From Mycobacterium scrofulaceum (GTDB lineage: Bacteria; Actinomycetota; Actinomycetes; Mycobacteriales; Mycobacteriaceae), in contig NZ_MVIJ01000004.1 of NCBI RefSeq assembly GCF_002086735.1, positions 97,431-161,430 on the forward strand: a DNA stretch of 64,000 nt, written 5' to 3'. This document shows positions 8,448-17,259 of this stretch, one piece after another. Under the pieces are notes generated by a model that was not told where the DNA came from, ran no database searches, and saw only the letters and a list, made by a program, of their open reading frames with translations. Made by a program: the position numbers and the translations under genes. The stretch's first letter is position 1. The number at the start of each line of letters is the position of its first letter.

Positions 8448-9238
8448 GGAACGAACTCCAGTTTGGACATCTTGTATTGCCCGCCGTCGTCGGTGACGGT
8501 CACCTTGAGCCGCCAGTTGCGCGGTTCGTCTTTGGCACCGGCGGCGTTGGAGATCCGCGACGACGCCGCGACGAGGACCAAGGCGGAGTCCCCCTCGATG
8601 GATTGCACCGCCGCCGCGTTCACGGTTCCCTGGGTGACCACTTTGGACTGCTCCACGACCGTCGTGAAGTCCTTCGCGCGCTGCTGGAAGTCGTCCCTGA
8701 ACTGACCGGTCGAGCTGTCGATCACCCGCTGCACGTCCTCCTTGGCCCTGTTGAAGTCCATGGAGAACATGTTGACGACACCTTGTCGGGCCCCGGCGAT
8801 GAAGTTCGCGACGCGCTGGTTGCGCTCGGTGGCTTCGTGATGGTGCCACACCATGAATCCGCTCGCCCCGACGAAGGCGCAAATGAGGGCGATGACCGCC
8901 GCCTTCCACGCCACGGACAACCGCGGCAGCGGCACGCGGCGCCGGGAGCGGGCCGGCTCTGCTTCCGGTTCGGCGTCGGCCTCGTCGGCGATGCCCTCTT
9001 CGGCCTCCGCGTCCTCGGTTGCTTCGGCGGTCTCGTCGGCGTCGGCGTCGGCAGATTCGTCGCCGGGGGCTTCGGCGGCCTGCGCTTCGCGCCGGAGCCG
9101 GGCGGCACGTGCGCGGGCGCGCGCCGCGGCCGCGAGTGCTTCGGCTTCGGCGGCTTCCGCCTCGGCTTCCGCGATCAAAGCCATCGTGTCGGCTTTCGAC
9201 GGAGCCGAATCTTGCGGCGGTTCCTTGCCCTCAGCCAT
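8444..9238 (-). CDS. Mce-associated membrane protein (copy 1, A type)
   Basis: A 264-residue protein. The first 100 residues are Ala/Glu/Arg-rich and probably helical or coiled ([19 protein letters not shown]), followed by one transmembrane helix at about 112-131. The extracytoplasmic domain contains [20 protein letters not shown], a motif also present in the second copy at 26398-27192 (SIDANHARDDYQRIIDDSTG). This is the A-type partner that precedes the B-type gene in Mce-associated pairs. Its likely role is assembly or stability of an Mce import complex in the cell envelope. The gene is co-transcribed with the downstream B-type gene through a four-base overlap. Confidence 0.88.
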   Translation of the reverse strand: MAEGKEPPQDSAPSKADTMALIAEAEAEAAEAEALAAAARARARAARLRREAQAAEAPGDESADADADETAEATEDAEAEEGIADEADAEPEAEPARSRRRVPLPRLSVAWKAAVIALICAFVGASGFMVWHHHEATERNQRVANFIAGARQGVVNMFSMDFNRAKEDVQRVIDSSTGQFRDDFQQRAKDFTTVVEQSKVVTQGTVNAAAVQSIEGDSALVLVAASSRISNAAGAKDEPRNWRLKVTVTDDGGQYKMSKLEFVP

Positions 9239-9288
9239 CGCGCTTACTGCCCGTCACTTTCCGGATCGACTGCCTGCGGGTCACGCGG

Positions 9289-9735
9289 CTACCATCGCAC
9301 GAGCGAGAACGGCCAGCTGTTGGTGCCCCCCGGTCCGCCGCCGCAGCCGGTGTCGAACGTCGAATCGACCTGTCCCGCCATCGTCGCCGCATCCCACGAA
9401 TAAACGTCGTGCGAGGGAAAGAACTGGACCACGCAGCGCACACCGTCGGGCACGTCAACCGCCATGGTGTAGCGGCCGTTGGACAGGTGTGCGTCTGACT
9501 TCCACGGCGCCGCTTGCCCGTTGGGTTGCGCAATCGCTTGGACGGTGAGGCATTCCGGTCCTTGGTCGTACCGGCACGGGCGGATCGCCCAGATCCAGCT
9601 GTGGCCGGGGTCGCGCGGCGTGTCCAGCCGGTAGTTGCCAACCTGAATGTCCGCGTGGGCGACCGGCTCAAGAGTGAGTGCGGCGGTGGCGAGCGCAAGG
9701 CTCACTGCAACAGTCTTCACCGGTGCGTCTCCCAT
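9289..9735 (-). CDS. Small secreted protein associated with the Mce module
   Basis: A 148-residue exported protein. A signal peptide covers residues 1-28, with cleavage after AHA (VAHA-D). The mature part has Cys residues in pairs (RPCRY, PECLT, VRCVV, DTGCG), suggesting disulfides, and many Trp residues. It lies 50 bases upstream of the A-type Mce-associated gene on the same strand. No enzyme motif is visible. A different small secreted protein occupies the equivalent module at 25127-25648, so such proteins may belong functionally to Mce assemblies. A start at the internal GTG (codon 6) is also possible. Confidence 0.75.
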   Translation of the reverse strand: MGDAPVKTVAVSLALATAALTLEPVAHADIQVGNYRLDTPRDPGHSWIWAIRPCRYDQGPECLTVQAIAQPNGQAAPWKSDAHLSNGRYTMAVDVPDGVRCVVQFFPSHDVYSWDAATMAGQVDSTFDTGCGGGPGGTNSWPFSLVRW

Positions 9736-9860
9736 CTCTGCACACGTGCCTGGCCTGAATATAGGGCGCCGCCACGCTGCACAGGCCTACTCGGAAAAAT
9801 TGCGGCAGTCAACGGCTCGCTTCCGGTGTCTGCACTCACCCGGCCCGGGCCGGGAGCGGC

Positions 9861-11225
9861 TCAGTCGATGACCGCCTCTTCCTTGCGTTCGGTGATCGGT
9901 CTGGCCAGCTCTTGCTCGTCGCAAATGCGTTGCAGCTTCTCCAGCGTCTCGTCCAGGCCGGCCCCGATCTTGCGGCCGGGGGTGAAGCCGGCCGGCAGCT
10001 TGCGCATGCCCTGGATGACGCCGATGGTCTCGTAGTGGATGGTGCCCTCGGGGTCGCAGTGATAGTCGGGCATCCGGTCGAGAACGGCCGTCAGCATCGA
10101 TTTGAACACGGTGCGAGCCACGTTGGATCCGATGCACCGGTGGACGCCGAGGCCAAAGCTGAAGTGGCGATTACCCTTTCGGTCCAGCACGATCTCGTCC
10201 GGGTCTTTGAACACCGCTGGGTCCCGGTTGGCCATGGCCCACGAGATCCACAGCCGTTCCCCCTCCTTGAACTGGGTGCCGTCGAGTTCGACGTCGTCGG
10301 AGAAGGTTCGGCCGTCGCCGGGGGCCGGGGTGAAGTACCGCAGGAATTCCTCGGTCGCCGGGTCGAGCAGGGTATCGCGTTGCTTGCTGAGCAACTCGCG
10401 TTGATCGGGGTGCTCCGAAAGCCATTCCAGTGAATGCGCGGTCAACGCAGTCGTGGTGTCGAAGCCGCCACCGATGACCAGGCCGAGGTTGCCGAGGACC
10501 TCCAGGTCGGGGGCGGGCTCGCCGTCGATGCGCATCTCGAGCAGGGCGTTGACGATGCCGGGCCGCGGGTTCTGGCGAATCTCGATCATGTTGTTGACCA
10601 GGTCGAGCCCCATCTGCCGATGCATCTCGGTGACTCGCTGGATGTCCGGGGAATGTTCGGGGGTGTACACGGCCGCGTGGGTGGGCTCGCTGTACATCTG
10701 CCAGTTCTTCAGTGGGATGCCCAGCATGGCCAGTGTCAGGACCGCGGGCACGACATTGGCCAGGTCGTCGACGAAGTCGATCTGGCCTTCCCCGATCTTC
10801 TCGTCGAGGCAGGCCCGGGTCACGTCGTCGACGAACGGCTTCCAGCGTTTGACGGCGGCCGGTGACAGGTACGGGTTGAGCACGTTGCGGTAGATGCGGT
10901 GCTCGGGGTCGTCCATCTCCAGGATGCCGCCGCGCACCCCGTTGATCCGGCTGGCCGTCGGAATCGAAATGCCTTTGTAGCCGCGGCGTTCGTTGTTGAC
11001 GTCGTGATCGTTGGACACCGCGGGGCAGCGAGCCAGTTCGAACACCTCGTGGCTTCCGGCCGCCACCCAATGGCCGCCGTAGGTGTCGCTCCAGGCCATC
11101 GGGCACTTGGCGTGCATCTCTTCGGTGATGGCCTTGAAGTTCGACCGGTATTCCGGGGAATGCCGCTCGAACTGATACCGCTTCTTCTTGCGGTCGCTAT
11201 CGCTGACCGCGTCGCCGACACTCAA
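9861..11225 (-). CDS. Cytochrome P450
   Basis: A 454-residue soluble bacterial P450. The I-helix oxygen-activation segment is GGGFDTTT, the K-helix begins EEFLRY, and the heme-binding loop is FSFGLGVHRCIG with Cys364 as thiolate ligand. The start is the TTG at 11225, with GGGAGA upstream. The gene follows the 3Fe-4S ferredoxin (21-base gap) and the SDR, forming an SDR-ferredoxin-P450 operon. The P450 would hydroxylate a lipophilic substrate with electrons from that ferredoxin; the reductase is not in the window. The I-helix lacks the usual acid-Thr pair spelled A-G-x-(D/E)-T-T, having GGGFDTTT instead, which is acceptable in this family. Confidence 0.9.
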   Translation of the reverse strand: MSVGDAVSDSDRKKKRYQFERHSPEYRSNFKAITEEMHAKCPMAWSDTYGGHWVAAGSHEVFELARCPAVSNDHDVNNERRGYKGISIPTASRINGVRGGILEMDDPEHRIYRNVLNPYLSPAAVKRWKPFVDDVTRACLDEKIGEGQIDFVDDLANVVPAVLTLAMLGIPLKNWQMYSEPTHAAVYTPEHSPDIQRVTEMHRQMGLDLVNNMIEIRQNPRPGIVNALLEMRIDGEPAPDLEVLGNLGLVIGGGFDTTTALTAHSLEWLSEHPDQRELLSKQRDTLLDPATEEFLRYFTPAPGDGRTFSDDVELDGTQFKEGERLWISWAMANRDPAVFKDPDEIVLDRKGNRHFSFGLGVHRCIGSNVARTVFKSMLTAVLDRMPDYHCDPEGTIHYETIGVIQGMRKLPAGFTPGRKIGAGLDETLEKLQRICDEQELARPITERKEEAVID

Positions 11226-11246
11226 AGCTCTGTCTCCCTTTACGTG

Positions 11247-11441
11247 TCATTCGGTGATGATGATGGCCTGCTCCGGGCAAGACTGCGCGGCTTCGCGAAC
11301 CTGGTCCTCACGCTCGGCCGGCACCACTTCGTCGACCGCGGACGAACTGCCGTCGATGTCGCTGAGCTGAAAGGACTCCGGCGCGATCATCGCGCACAGG
11401 GTGTGGCCCTGACAGCGTTCTGGATCAACCCAGACCTTCAC
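11247..11441 (-). CDS. [3Fe-4S] ferredoxin, P450 partner
   Basis: A 64-residue ferredoxin with C10-x2-H13-x2-C16 (CQGHTLC) and the downstream single Cys-Pro (SCPEQAI). This is the mycobacterial 3Fe-4S type, in which the fourth ligand position of the cluster motif is replaced, here by His. These proteins pass electrons to adjacent P450s. The start is GTG 11441. It lies between the SDR and the P450 on the same strand, with short gaps, so co-expression is expected. Acidic residues predominate, as usual for P450 redox partners. Confidence 0.92.
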   Translation of the reverse strand: MKVWVDPERCQGHTLCAMIAPESFQLSDIDGSSSAVDEVVPAEREDQVREAAQSCPEQAIIITE

Positions 11442-11471
11442 GGTGTCTCCTTGCGGTGGTTCGTTGCCGGC

Positions 11472-12173
11472 TCAGGTGTTGCGACCGCCGTTGACGCCCA
11501 GGATCTGACCAGTGATGTAGCCGGCCTCTTCGGACACCAGGAAAGCGCATGCCGCCGCGATGTCTTCGGGCTTGCCCATCCGGCGCACCGGGGTCCGCGC
11601 GATGGTCTCCTCGATGTCGCCCAGGAAGCCGTTCTTCTCCGCGGCGCGCAACATCGGGGTGTCGATGAAGCCCGGCGGCACCGCGTTGACCGTGATGCCG
11701 GCGGGGCCGTACTCGAGGGCCAAGGACTTGGTGAGCCCGTTGACCGCGGACTTGGCCGCCACGTAGTGACTCATGTACGGCGCGCCGGAGTGCGTGCTCG
11801 ACGAAGAGATGTTGACGATGCGTCCCCACTGCGCCGCGATCATGTCGGGCAGCACGGCCTGAATGGTGTGGAAGACCCCGTTGAGGTTGACGTCGATCAC
11901 CCGTTGCCAGTCGTCGAACGTGATGTTGTTGAAGCGCTTGAATCCGTCCAGACCCGCGGCATTGACGAGAACCGTGACCGGCCCCAGCTGGGCGCGGATG
12001 GCCGCGACCGCGGCGTCCACCTGCGACCGATCGGTGACGTCCGCGGTGAACGAGTGGTCGTCGTCCGACGGTCGCAGGTCGATCGTGGCGACGTCCAGAC
12101 CGTCGGCGCGCAACCGCTGCGCCACGGCAAGCCCGATACCGGATCCGCCGCCGGTGACCACCGCAGTCTTCAC
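11472..12173 (-). CDS. Short-chain dehydrogenase/reductase
   Basis: A 233-residue classical SDR. The cofactor motif TGGGSGIG lies at 7-14, NAAG at 71-74, catalytic Ser around 123-126, and Tyr137-x3-Lys141 (YVAAK). An acidic residue after beta-2 (TIDLRP) suggests NAD preference. The start is GTG 12173. It is the first gene of the SDR-ferredoxin-P450 operon and is divergent from the aldehyde dehydrogenase across a 279-base gap holding two near-copies of the shared palindrome. Likely role: oxidation or reduction of an alcohol/ketone produced by the P450 (inference). Confidence 0.9.
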   Translation of the reverse strand: MKTAVVTGGGSGIGLAVAQRLRADGLDVATIDLRPSDDDHSFTADVTDRSQVDAAVAAIRAQLGPVTVLVNAAGLDGFKRFNNITFDDWQRVIDVNLNGVFHTIQAVLPDMIAAQWGRIVNISSSSTHSGAPYMSHYVAAKSAVNGLTKSLALEYGPAGITVNAVPPGFIDTPMLRAAEKNGFLGDIEETIARTPVRRMGKPEDIAAACAFLVSEEAGYITGQILGVNGGRNT

Positions 12174-12233
12174 GTTGAGACCTCTACTCCAAAGGTGACC
12201 GTCTCAGCCACAAAGAATCTCGCTTACGATTAT

Positions 12234-12248
12234 GAGAACCTTACTCTC
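12234..12248. promoter_or_regulatory. Degenerate operator GAGAAC-CTT-ACTCTC
   Basis: A 10-of-12 match to the GAGAAT-N3-ATTCTC palindrome, itself retaining good dyad symmetry. It lies 60 bases upstream of the SDR start at 12173 in the divergent gap. Together with the site at 12411 it could allow one regulator to control both directions. Confidence 0.4.
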
Positions 12249-12410
12249 GCGGAAGAGCGGGTTGCAACACGCCCGGGAAAACCTGTTCGGCCTGCGTCGG
12301 GGCGCCTTACGCTGCGACGGATGGGCGTTTGCTTCGCTGGTCAGGGGCCCGGCCTCATTCCTGAGAGTTTCTTGAATTATCGAGACACGAATGTAAGATT
12401 CGCCGGGGAA

Positions 12411-12425
12411 GAGAATCAAATTATC
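12411..12425. promoter_or_regulatory. Candidate operator GAGAAT-CAA-ATTATC
   Basis: An 11-of-12 match to the shared palindrome, 27 bases upstream of the aldehyde dehydrogenase ATG at 12453. The distance to the start is nearly the same as for the perfect sites before 5696 and 34874, which supports a common function. Confidence 0.5.
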
Positions 12426-12452
12426 GTGACCGTCACCACATTAGGGGGTCGG

Positions 12453-13979
12453 ATGCCTGCCCAGGACACGGCAGAGCCCGCCGCTGGAGCCACAGCGGCC
12501 ATCGCGGACGCCGCGCCTGAGTCACACGCCGACCGCCGGCTGTTGATCGGTGGCCGCCTGGTCACCGCCGACAAGACATTTCCGTCGGTCAACCCCGCCA
12601 CCGGAGCCGTCATCGGACACGCTCCGGACGCCGGTGCCGGGGAGGCCGAAGCGGCGATCGCGGCGGCCCGGCGTGCGTTCGACACCACCGGTTGGTCCAC
12701 CGACGTCGAGTTGCGGATCCGCTGCCTCGACCAGCTGCACCGGGTGCTGACCGACCACGCCGACGAGTTGCGCGAGCTGACCATCGCCGAGGTCGGCGCC
12801 ACCCGGGCGCTGACCCAGGGCGCTCAGCTCGACGAACCGATCGGCATCGTGCGCTTCTACGCGGATCTGCTTCGCGGCTATCCGTTCTCCGAAGACCTCG
12901 GCGAGAAGGAATCGCGGGGCATGCTCCACCGCCGCTGGGTGGAGAAGGAAGCGGCCGGGGTGGTTGCCGCGATCATCGCCTACAACTACCCGAACCAGTT
13001 GGCGCTGGCGAAGCTGGCCCCGGCGCTGGCCGCCGGGTGCACCGTCGTCCTCAAGGGCGCGCCGGACACACCGTTGGTCACGCTGGCGCTCGGTGAGCTG
13101 ATCGCCGACCACACCGACATACCCGCCGGCGTGGTCAACGTGCTGAGCTCGTCGGGTCCCGGAGCGGGTGAGGCGCTGACCACCAGCGCCGACGTCGACG
13201 TCGTCACCTTCACCGGATCGACCGCCGTCGGGCGCAAGATCATGGCCGCGGCGAGCGACACGGTCAAGCGGGTCTTCCTGGAATTGGGCGGCAAGTCGGC
13301 AGCCATCGTCCTCGACGACGCCGACTTCACCAGCGCGGCCATGTTCGCGGCGTTCAGCATGGTGACCCACGCCGGGCAGGGGTGCGCGCTGACGTCGCGG
13401 CTGCTGGTGCCCAGGTCGCACCACGACGAGATCGTCGATTTGATCGCGCATAACTTCGCCAAGGTGCGCCACGGTGACCCGGCCGACCCGAAAACCTTCA
13501 TGGGGCCGCTGATCAGCGAACGCCAGCGGGACAAGGTCGACGGCATGGTCCAGCGGGCGGTTGCCGCCGGAGCCACCCTGGTCACCGGCGGCAAGCGGTT
13601 GGATCCCGGCTACTTCTATGCGCCGACGCTGCTCACCGACGTCGATCCCGACAGCGAGATCGCGCAGGACGAGATCTTCGGGCCGGTGCTTGTCGTGCTC
13701 ACGTTCGACGATGACGACGACGCGGTGCGCATCGCCAACAACTCGATCTACGGGCTGGCGGGCGCCGTCTTCAGCCGCGACCAGGACCGGGCGCTCGCCG
13801 TGGCGCGCCGCATCCGGACCGGTTCGTTCTCCATCAACGGCGGCAACTACTTCGGCGCGGACAGCCCGTTCGGGGGCTTCAAGCAGTCGGGCGTGGGCCG
13901 CGAGATGGGCGTCGCCGGGCTGGAGGAGTTCTTGGAGAGCAAGACTTATGCGGTGCCGGCGGCGGGGGCCCGCGGGTGA
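12453..13979 (+). CDS. Aldehyde dehydrogenase (NAD(P)-dependent)
   Basis: A 508-residue ALDH superfamily enzyme. The catalytic residues are Glu277 in VFLELGGKSA and Cys311 in HAGQGCALTSR; the cofactor region TFTGSTAVGRK and the C-terminal EIFGPVLVV are also present. ATG 12453 follows a GGGGG-rich ribosome site; an upstream open frame exists but crosses the operator and lacks homology, so I reject it. The stop overlaps the CoA-transferase start by four bases (GTGA). The enzyme would oxidise an aldehyde to a carboxylate, which the next gene could convert to a CoA thioester. Confidence 0.92.
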   Translation: MPAQDTAEPAAGATAAIADAAPESHADRRLLIGGRLVTADKTFPSVNPATGAVIGHAPDAGAGEAEAAIAAARRAFDTTGWSTDVELRIRCLDQLHRVLTDHADELRELTIAEVGATRALTQGAQLDEPIGIVRFYADLLRGYPFSEDLGEKESRGMLHRRWVEKEAAGVVAAIIAYNYPNQLALAKLAPALAAGCTVVLKGAPDTPLVTLALGELIADHTDIPAGVVNVLSSSGPGAGEALTTSADVDVVTFTGSTAVGRKIMAAASDTVKRVFLELGGKSAAIVLDDADFTSAAMFAAFSMVTHAGQGCALTSRLLVPRSHHDEIVDLIAHNFAKVRHGDPADPKTFMGPLISERQRDKVDGMVQRAVAAGATLVTGGKRLDPGYFYAPTLLTDVDPDSEIAQDEIFGPVLVVLTFDDDDDAVRIANNSIYGLAGAVFSRDQDRALAVARRIRTGSFSINGGNYFGADSPFGGFKQSGVGREMGVAGLEEFLESKTYAVPAAGARG

Positions 13980-15181
13980 GGCCGCTCGAGGGCATCCGCG
14001 TCCTGGAAGTCGCCATGTACGGGTTCGTCCCGTCGGCGGGCGCCGTGCTCGCCGAGTGGGGCGCGGACGTCGTCAAGGTCGAGCACGCGGTCACCGGCGA
14101 CCCGCAACGCGGCCTGCGGCAGACCGGCATGCTGCGGGTCGAAGGTGACCCGAATCCGAACATCGAACATGCGAACCGCCTCAAGCGCAGCATCGGGCTC
14201 GACATGTCGGTGCCCGAGGGCAAGGACGTGCTCTACGAGCTGGCCCGCCGGTCGGATGTGTTCCTGACCAGCTTCCTGCCCGGCGCCCGGCAGAAGTTCG
14301 GGATCGACGTCGACGACATCCGCGCGGTGAACCCGACCATCGTCTACGCGCGCGGCAGCGCGCTCGGCCCGCGCGGCGAAGAGGCCACCAAGGGCGGCTA
14401 CGACATGACCGCCTTCTGGTGCCGGGCCGGCACCGCCGCGACCATCACCCCGGCGGGGATGCCCGGGATGATCGCGCCGCCCGGTCCCGCCTACGGTGAC
14501 ACCATCTCCGGCACCAACCTCGCCGGTGGGATCGCGGCGGCCTTGCTCAAGCGCGAACGCACCGGCGAACCGTCCGTCGTCGACGTTTCACTGCTCGGCA
14601 GCGGGCTGTGGTCGATGGGGCACACGGTCGCCCTGACCAAGCACCTGGGGCAGCGATTGCAAGCGCCACCGCCGGGCGTGCACGGCGCCCCGAACAACCC
14701 GTTGGTGGGCCTCTACACCACGTCCGACGGGCGCTACATCTCCTTTGTGATGATGCAGCCCACCAAGTTCTGGGCCGACGTGTGCCGCCACGTCGGCCTG
14801 CCCGAGCTCGCGGACGACCCGCGATTCGCCACCGTGGAAAAGATCGCCGCCAACACGGCGGACGCCGTGGAGCTCTTGACCAAGGCCATCGCAACCCGCA
14901 CGCTTGCCGAGTGGAGCGAACGCTTCGCCACGCTGGCGGGGCCGTGGGCGCCGGTCCAGGACACCCTCCAGGCCGTCGACGACGCGCAGATTCGGGCAAA
15001 CGAGTACATGGTGCGCGCGGGCGAACTCGAGCTGGTTGCCAACCCGGTCCAGTTCGACGTCGCGGCGCCGCGCACTGGTCCGGCGCCCGGATTCGCCGAG
15101 CAGACTGACGAGATCTTGATGGAGCTCGGACTCGACTGGGACCGCATCATCGAACTCAAGACGGCCGGCGCCGTCACCTAG
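13976..15181 (+). CDS. CaiB/BaiF type III CoA-transferase
   Basis: A 401-residue family III CoA-transferase. The N terminus RPLEGIRVLEVAMYG and the catalytic Asp143 in GGYDMTAFWCRAG are typical. The enzyme transfers CoA between carboxylates through an enzyme-bound anhydride. GTG 13976 overlaps the aldehyde dehydrogenase stop, so the two are translationally coupled. The product of the dehydrogenase may be the acceptor acid. The AMACR-type His preceding the Asp is Tyr here (GYD), favouring transferase over racemase activity. It is followed by a 384-base gap before the mce operon. Confidence 0.9.
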   Translation: MRPLEGIRVLEVAMYGFVPSAGAVLAEWGADVVKVEHAVTGDPQRGLRQTGMLRVEGDPNPNIEHANRLKRSIGLDMSVPEGKDVLYELARRSDVFLTSFLPGARQKFGIDVDDIRAVNPTIVYARGSALGPRGEEATKGGYDMTAFWCRAGTAATITPAGMPGMIAPPGPAYGDTISGTNLAGGIAAALLKRERTGEPSVVDVSLLGSGLWSMGHTVALTKHLGQRLQAPPPGVHGAPNNPLVGLYTTSDGRYISFVMMQPTKFWADVCRHVGLPELADDPRFATVEKIAANTADAVELLTKAIATRTLAEWSERFATLAGPWAPVQDTLQAVDDAQIRANEYMVRAGELELVANPVQFDVAAPRTGPAPGFAEQTDEILMELGLDWDRIIELKTAGAVT

Positions 15182-15198
15182 GACCGGAGGTGTCCTCG

Positions 15199-15312
15199 AT
15201 GTCTGAGCCGACCGTAGCGGCCGTGGCGACTCATTCGCCCCTGCTAAGCGGAGTGCTGATTGCTTGTCGGATAACGGTTATGCATTTTCCGCTCCACTCG
15301 GACTCGCTATGA
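15199..15312 (+). CDS. Possible small leader peptide (37 aa)
   Basis: ATG 15199 has CCGGAGG nine bases upstream and opens 37 codons beginning MSEPTVAAVATHSPLLSG, ending at TGA 15310-15312. The ribosome site is good, but the peptide has no recognised family. It could be a leader peptide for the mce operon, the start of a decayed gene, or chance. I report it with low confidence. Confidence 0.25.
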   Translation: MSEPTVAAVATHSPLLSGVLIACRITVMHFPLHSDSL

Positions 15313-15327
15313 GTCATAATCGCCGGA

Positions 15328-15361
15328 CGCTTCAAGACTTGGGGCACCACGTTTTGAAGCG
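15328..15361. repeat. Inverted repeat upstream of yrbEA
   Basis: The arms CGCTTCAAGAC (15328-15338) and GTTTTGAAGCG (15351-15361) pair at 10 of 11 positions around a 12-base loop. It sits 205 bases before the yrbEA start and just after the small reading frame. It could be an operator or an RNA hairpin in the operon leader. Confidence 0.5.
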
Positions 15362-15565
15362 CCTACTCACGCGACAGAACGGAGGTCCTGGCGTGGGGTT
15401 GGGAAGCGCTGTCATGCCCGGGACAGATGCCGGATTCCGGCCACCCGCAAGGCGTTTCGTCGTTTCCAGCACGCCGTCGTGGCCGCCGGTCCAGCCTAAT
15501 CTACAGCAGTCAGCACACCGGAACAAGACTGCCGGTCTCATAACTCAGGAAGGGGTTTGAGGCCG

Positions 15566-16384
15566 ATGGCGACCAGAGGAGCGGACCGCTGGTCCGCGGG
15601 ATTGCCCCAGCTGAAACTGAAATGGGACATCTCCGGGCCCATGCAGGCCGTCGGGGCCCTGTTCGCAATGTCGGCCGATGCCGTCAAGTTCGCGTTCCGC
15701 CGGCCGTTCCAGTGGCGGGAGTTCTTGGAGCAATCGTGGTTCGTCGCGCGTGTGTCGCTGGCTCCCACGTTGTTGGTGGCGATTCCGTTCACCGTCCTCG
15801 TCAGCTTCACGCTCAACATCCTCTTGCGCGAACTGGGCGCCGCGGACCTCTCCGGTGCGGGTGCCGCGTTCGGTGCGGTCACCCAGCTCGGACCGCTGGT
15901 GACGGTTTTGATCGTGGCGGGCGCGGGCGCCACGGCGATGTGTGCGGACCTGGGCGCGCGAACGATTCGTGAAGAGATCGACGCGATGGAGGTGCTGGGC
16001 ATCAACCCGGTGCAACGGTTGGTCACGCCGCGCATGCTGGCCTCGGGATTGGTCGCCTTCCTGCTCAACAGCCTCGTCGTCATCATCGGCGTCCTTGGCG
16101 GCTACGTCTTCTCGGTGTTCGTGCAAGACGTGAACCCGGGCGCGTTCGCCGCGGGCATCACCTTGCTCACCGGCGTGCCCGAGGTCATCATTTCGTGCGT
16201 CAAGGCAGCACTCTTCGGCCTCATCGCCGGCTTGGTGGCCTGCTATCGGGGCCTGTCGATCAGTGGCGGGGGCGCCAAGGCCGTGGGGAACGCGGTGAAC
16301 GAAACCGTGGTGTATGCCTTCATGTCCCTGTTTGTCGTCAACGTGGTCGTCACCGCGATCGGCATCAAGATGACGGCGAAGTAG
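15566..16384 (+). CDS. yrbEA: YrbE/MlaE-family permease of the Mce importer (A)
   Basis: A 272-residue integral membrane permease of the MlaE/YrbE family with five to six hydrophobic segments. The conserved coupling-loop motif EEIDAMEVLGINP starts near residue 135; it contacts the MceG-type ATPase in these ABC importers. I use ATG 15566, ten bases after GGAAGGGG; an upstream TTG is too close to that site. It is the first gene of a complete mce operon on the plus strand. The ATPase itself is not in the window, as is normal in mycobacteria, where MceG is encoded elsewhere. Confidence 0.93.
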   Translation: MATRGADRWSAGLPQLKLKWDISGPMQAVGALFAMSADAVKFAFRRPFQWREFLEQSWFVARVSLAPTLLVAIPFTVLVSFTLNILLRELGAADLSGAGAAFGAVTQLGPLVTVLIVAGAGATAMCADLGARTIREEIDAMEVLGINPVQRLVTPRMLASGLVAFLLNSLVVIIGVLGGYVFSVFVQDVNPGAFAAGITLLTGVPEVIISCVKAALFGLIAGLVACYRGLSISGGGAKAVGNAVNETVVYAFMSLFVVNVVVTAIGIKMTAK

Positions 16385-16392
16385 GGCTGCCA

Positions 16393-17238
16393 ATGGCGCT
16401 GAGGGCCACATATCCGCGACTGGTTCGCGAATTCGAGAGGCCGGTCGCCCTGTTGGGCCGGATCGGCGACCACACGTTGTTCTACGGAAAAGCGCTCGCC
16501 GGCATCCCCTTCGCCGCTACCCGCTACACCCGCGAAGTCGTTCGGCTGGTTGCCGAGATCAGCATGGGCGCGGGCACCTTGGCGATGATCGGCGGAACCG
16601 TGGTGATCGTCGGCTTCCTGACGCTGGCGGCGGGCGGCACCCTGGCGATTCAGGGGTACACCTCGCTGGGCAATATCGGCATCGAGGCGCTGACAGGCTT
16701 TTTGGCCGCGTTCATCAACGTGCGCATCGCGGCGCCGGTGGTCGCCGGCATCGGTCTGGCCGCCACCTTCGGCGCCGGGGTGACCGCACAGTTGGGTGCG
16801 ATGCGGATCAACGAAGAAGTCGATGCCTTGGAGAGCATGGCCATTCGGCCGGTTGCCTACCTGGTGAGCACCCGGATCCTGGCGGGAATGCTGGCCATCA
16901 CGCCGTTGTACAGCATCGCCGTCATCCTGTCGTTCGTGGCCAGCCAGTTCACCACAACATTCCTGCTCGGACAGTCCCAGGGCCTGTACCAGCACTACTT
17001 CGACACGTTCCTGAACCCCATCGACCTGTTGTGGTCGTTCCTGCAGGCCATCCTGATGGCGCTCACCATCCTGCTGATCCACACGTACTACGGCTATTTC
17101 GCTTCGGGCGGACCGGCCGGTGTCGGCAACGCGACCGGGAACGCGGTGCGCACCTCGCTCATCGTCGTGGTGTCGGTAACGCTGTTGGTCTCGCTCTCTA
17201 TCTACGGTACGAACGGCAACTTCAACCTGTCCGGTTAG
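16393..17238 (+). CDS. yrbEB: YrbE/MlaE-family permease of the Mce importer (B)
   Basis: A 281-residue second permease subunit. It has multiple membrane segments and the MlaE signature NEEVDALESMAIRP near residue 140. ATG 16393 lies eight bases after the yrbEA stop. With YrbEA it forms the heteromeric inner-membrane channel through which Mce proteins deliver lipids. No truncation or frame disruption is seen. Confidence 0.93.
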   Translation: MALRATYPRLVREFERPVALLGRIGDHTLFYGKALAGIPFAATRYTREVVRLVAEISMGAGTLAMIGGTVVIVGFLTLAAGGTLAIQGYTSLGNIGIEALTGFLAAFINVRIAAPVVAGIGLAATFGAGVTAQLGAMRINEEVDALESMAIRPVAYLVSTRILAGMLAITPLYSIAVILSFVASQFTTTFLLGQSQGLYQHYFDTFLNPIDLLWSFLQAILMALTILLIHTYYGYFASGGPAGVGNATGNAVRTSLIVVVSVTLLVSLSIYGTNGNFNLSG

Positions 17239-17259
17239 CTTGAAGGAGGTGGAACGGCA

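Larger units (their letters stand above)
15182..15565 (+). promoter_or_regulatory. Leader/promoter region of the mce operon
   Basis: A 384-base gap between the CoA-transferase and yrbEA. It holds a possible 37-codon reading frame (15199-15312), an inverted repeat (15328-15361) and AT-richer DNA around 15265-15320, including ATAACGGTTATGCAT. A promoter for the eight-gene operon most probably lies here; I cannot assign -35/-10 boxes with confidence. No copy of the GAGAAT-N3-ATTCTC palindrome is present, so the importer may be controlled differently from the catabolic genes. Confidence 0.45.

Noticed and set aside
9839..9854. Perfect palindrome CCCGGCCCGGGCCGGG just after the P450 stop
   Set aside because: Symmetric GC runs of this kind arise easily in such DNA. 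Without a loop it is a poor terminator, and no regulatory gene is adjacent.
10899..12452. Long plus-strand open frame continuous with the aldehyde dehydrogenase
   Set aside because: It runs antisense to the P450, ferredoxin and SDR genes, shows no family similarity, and crosses the divergent promoter region. It is a by-product of high GC.
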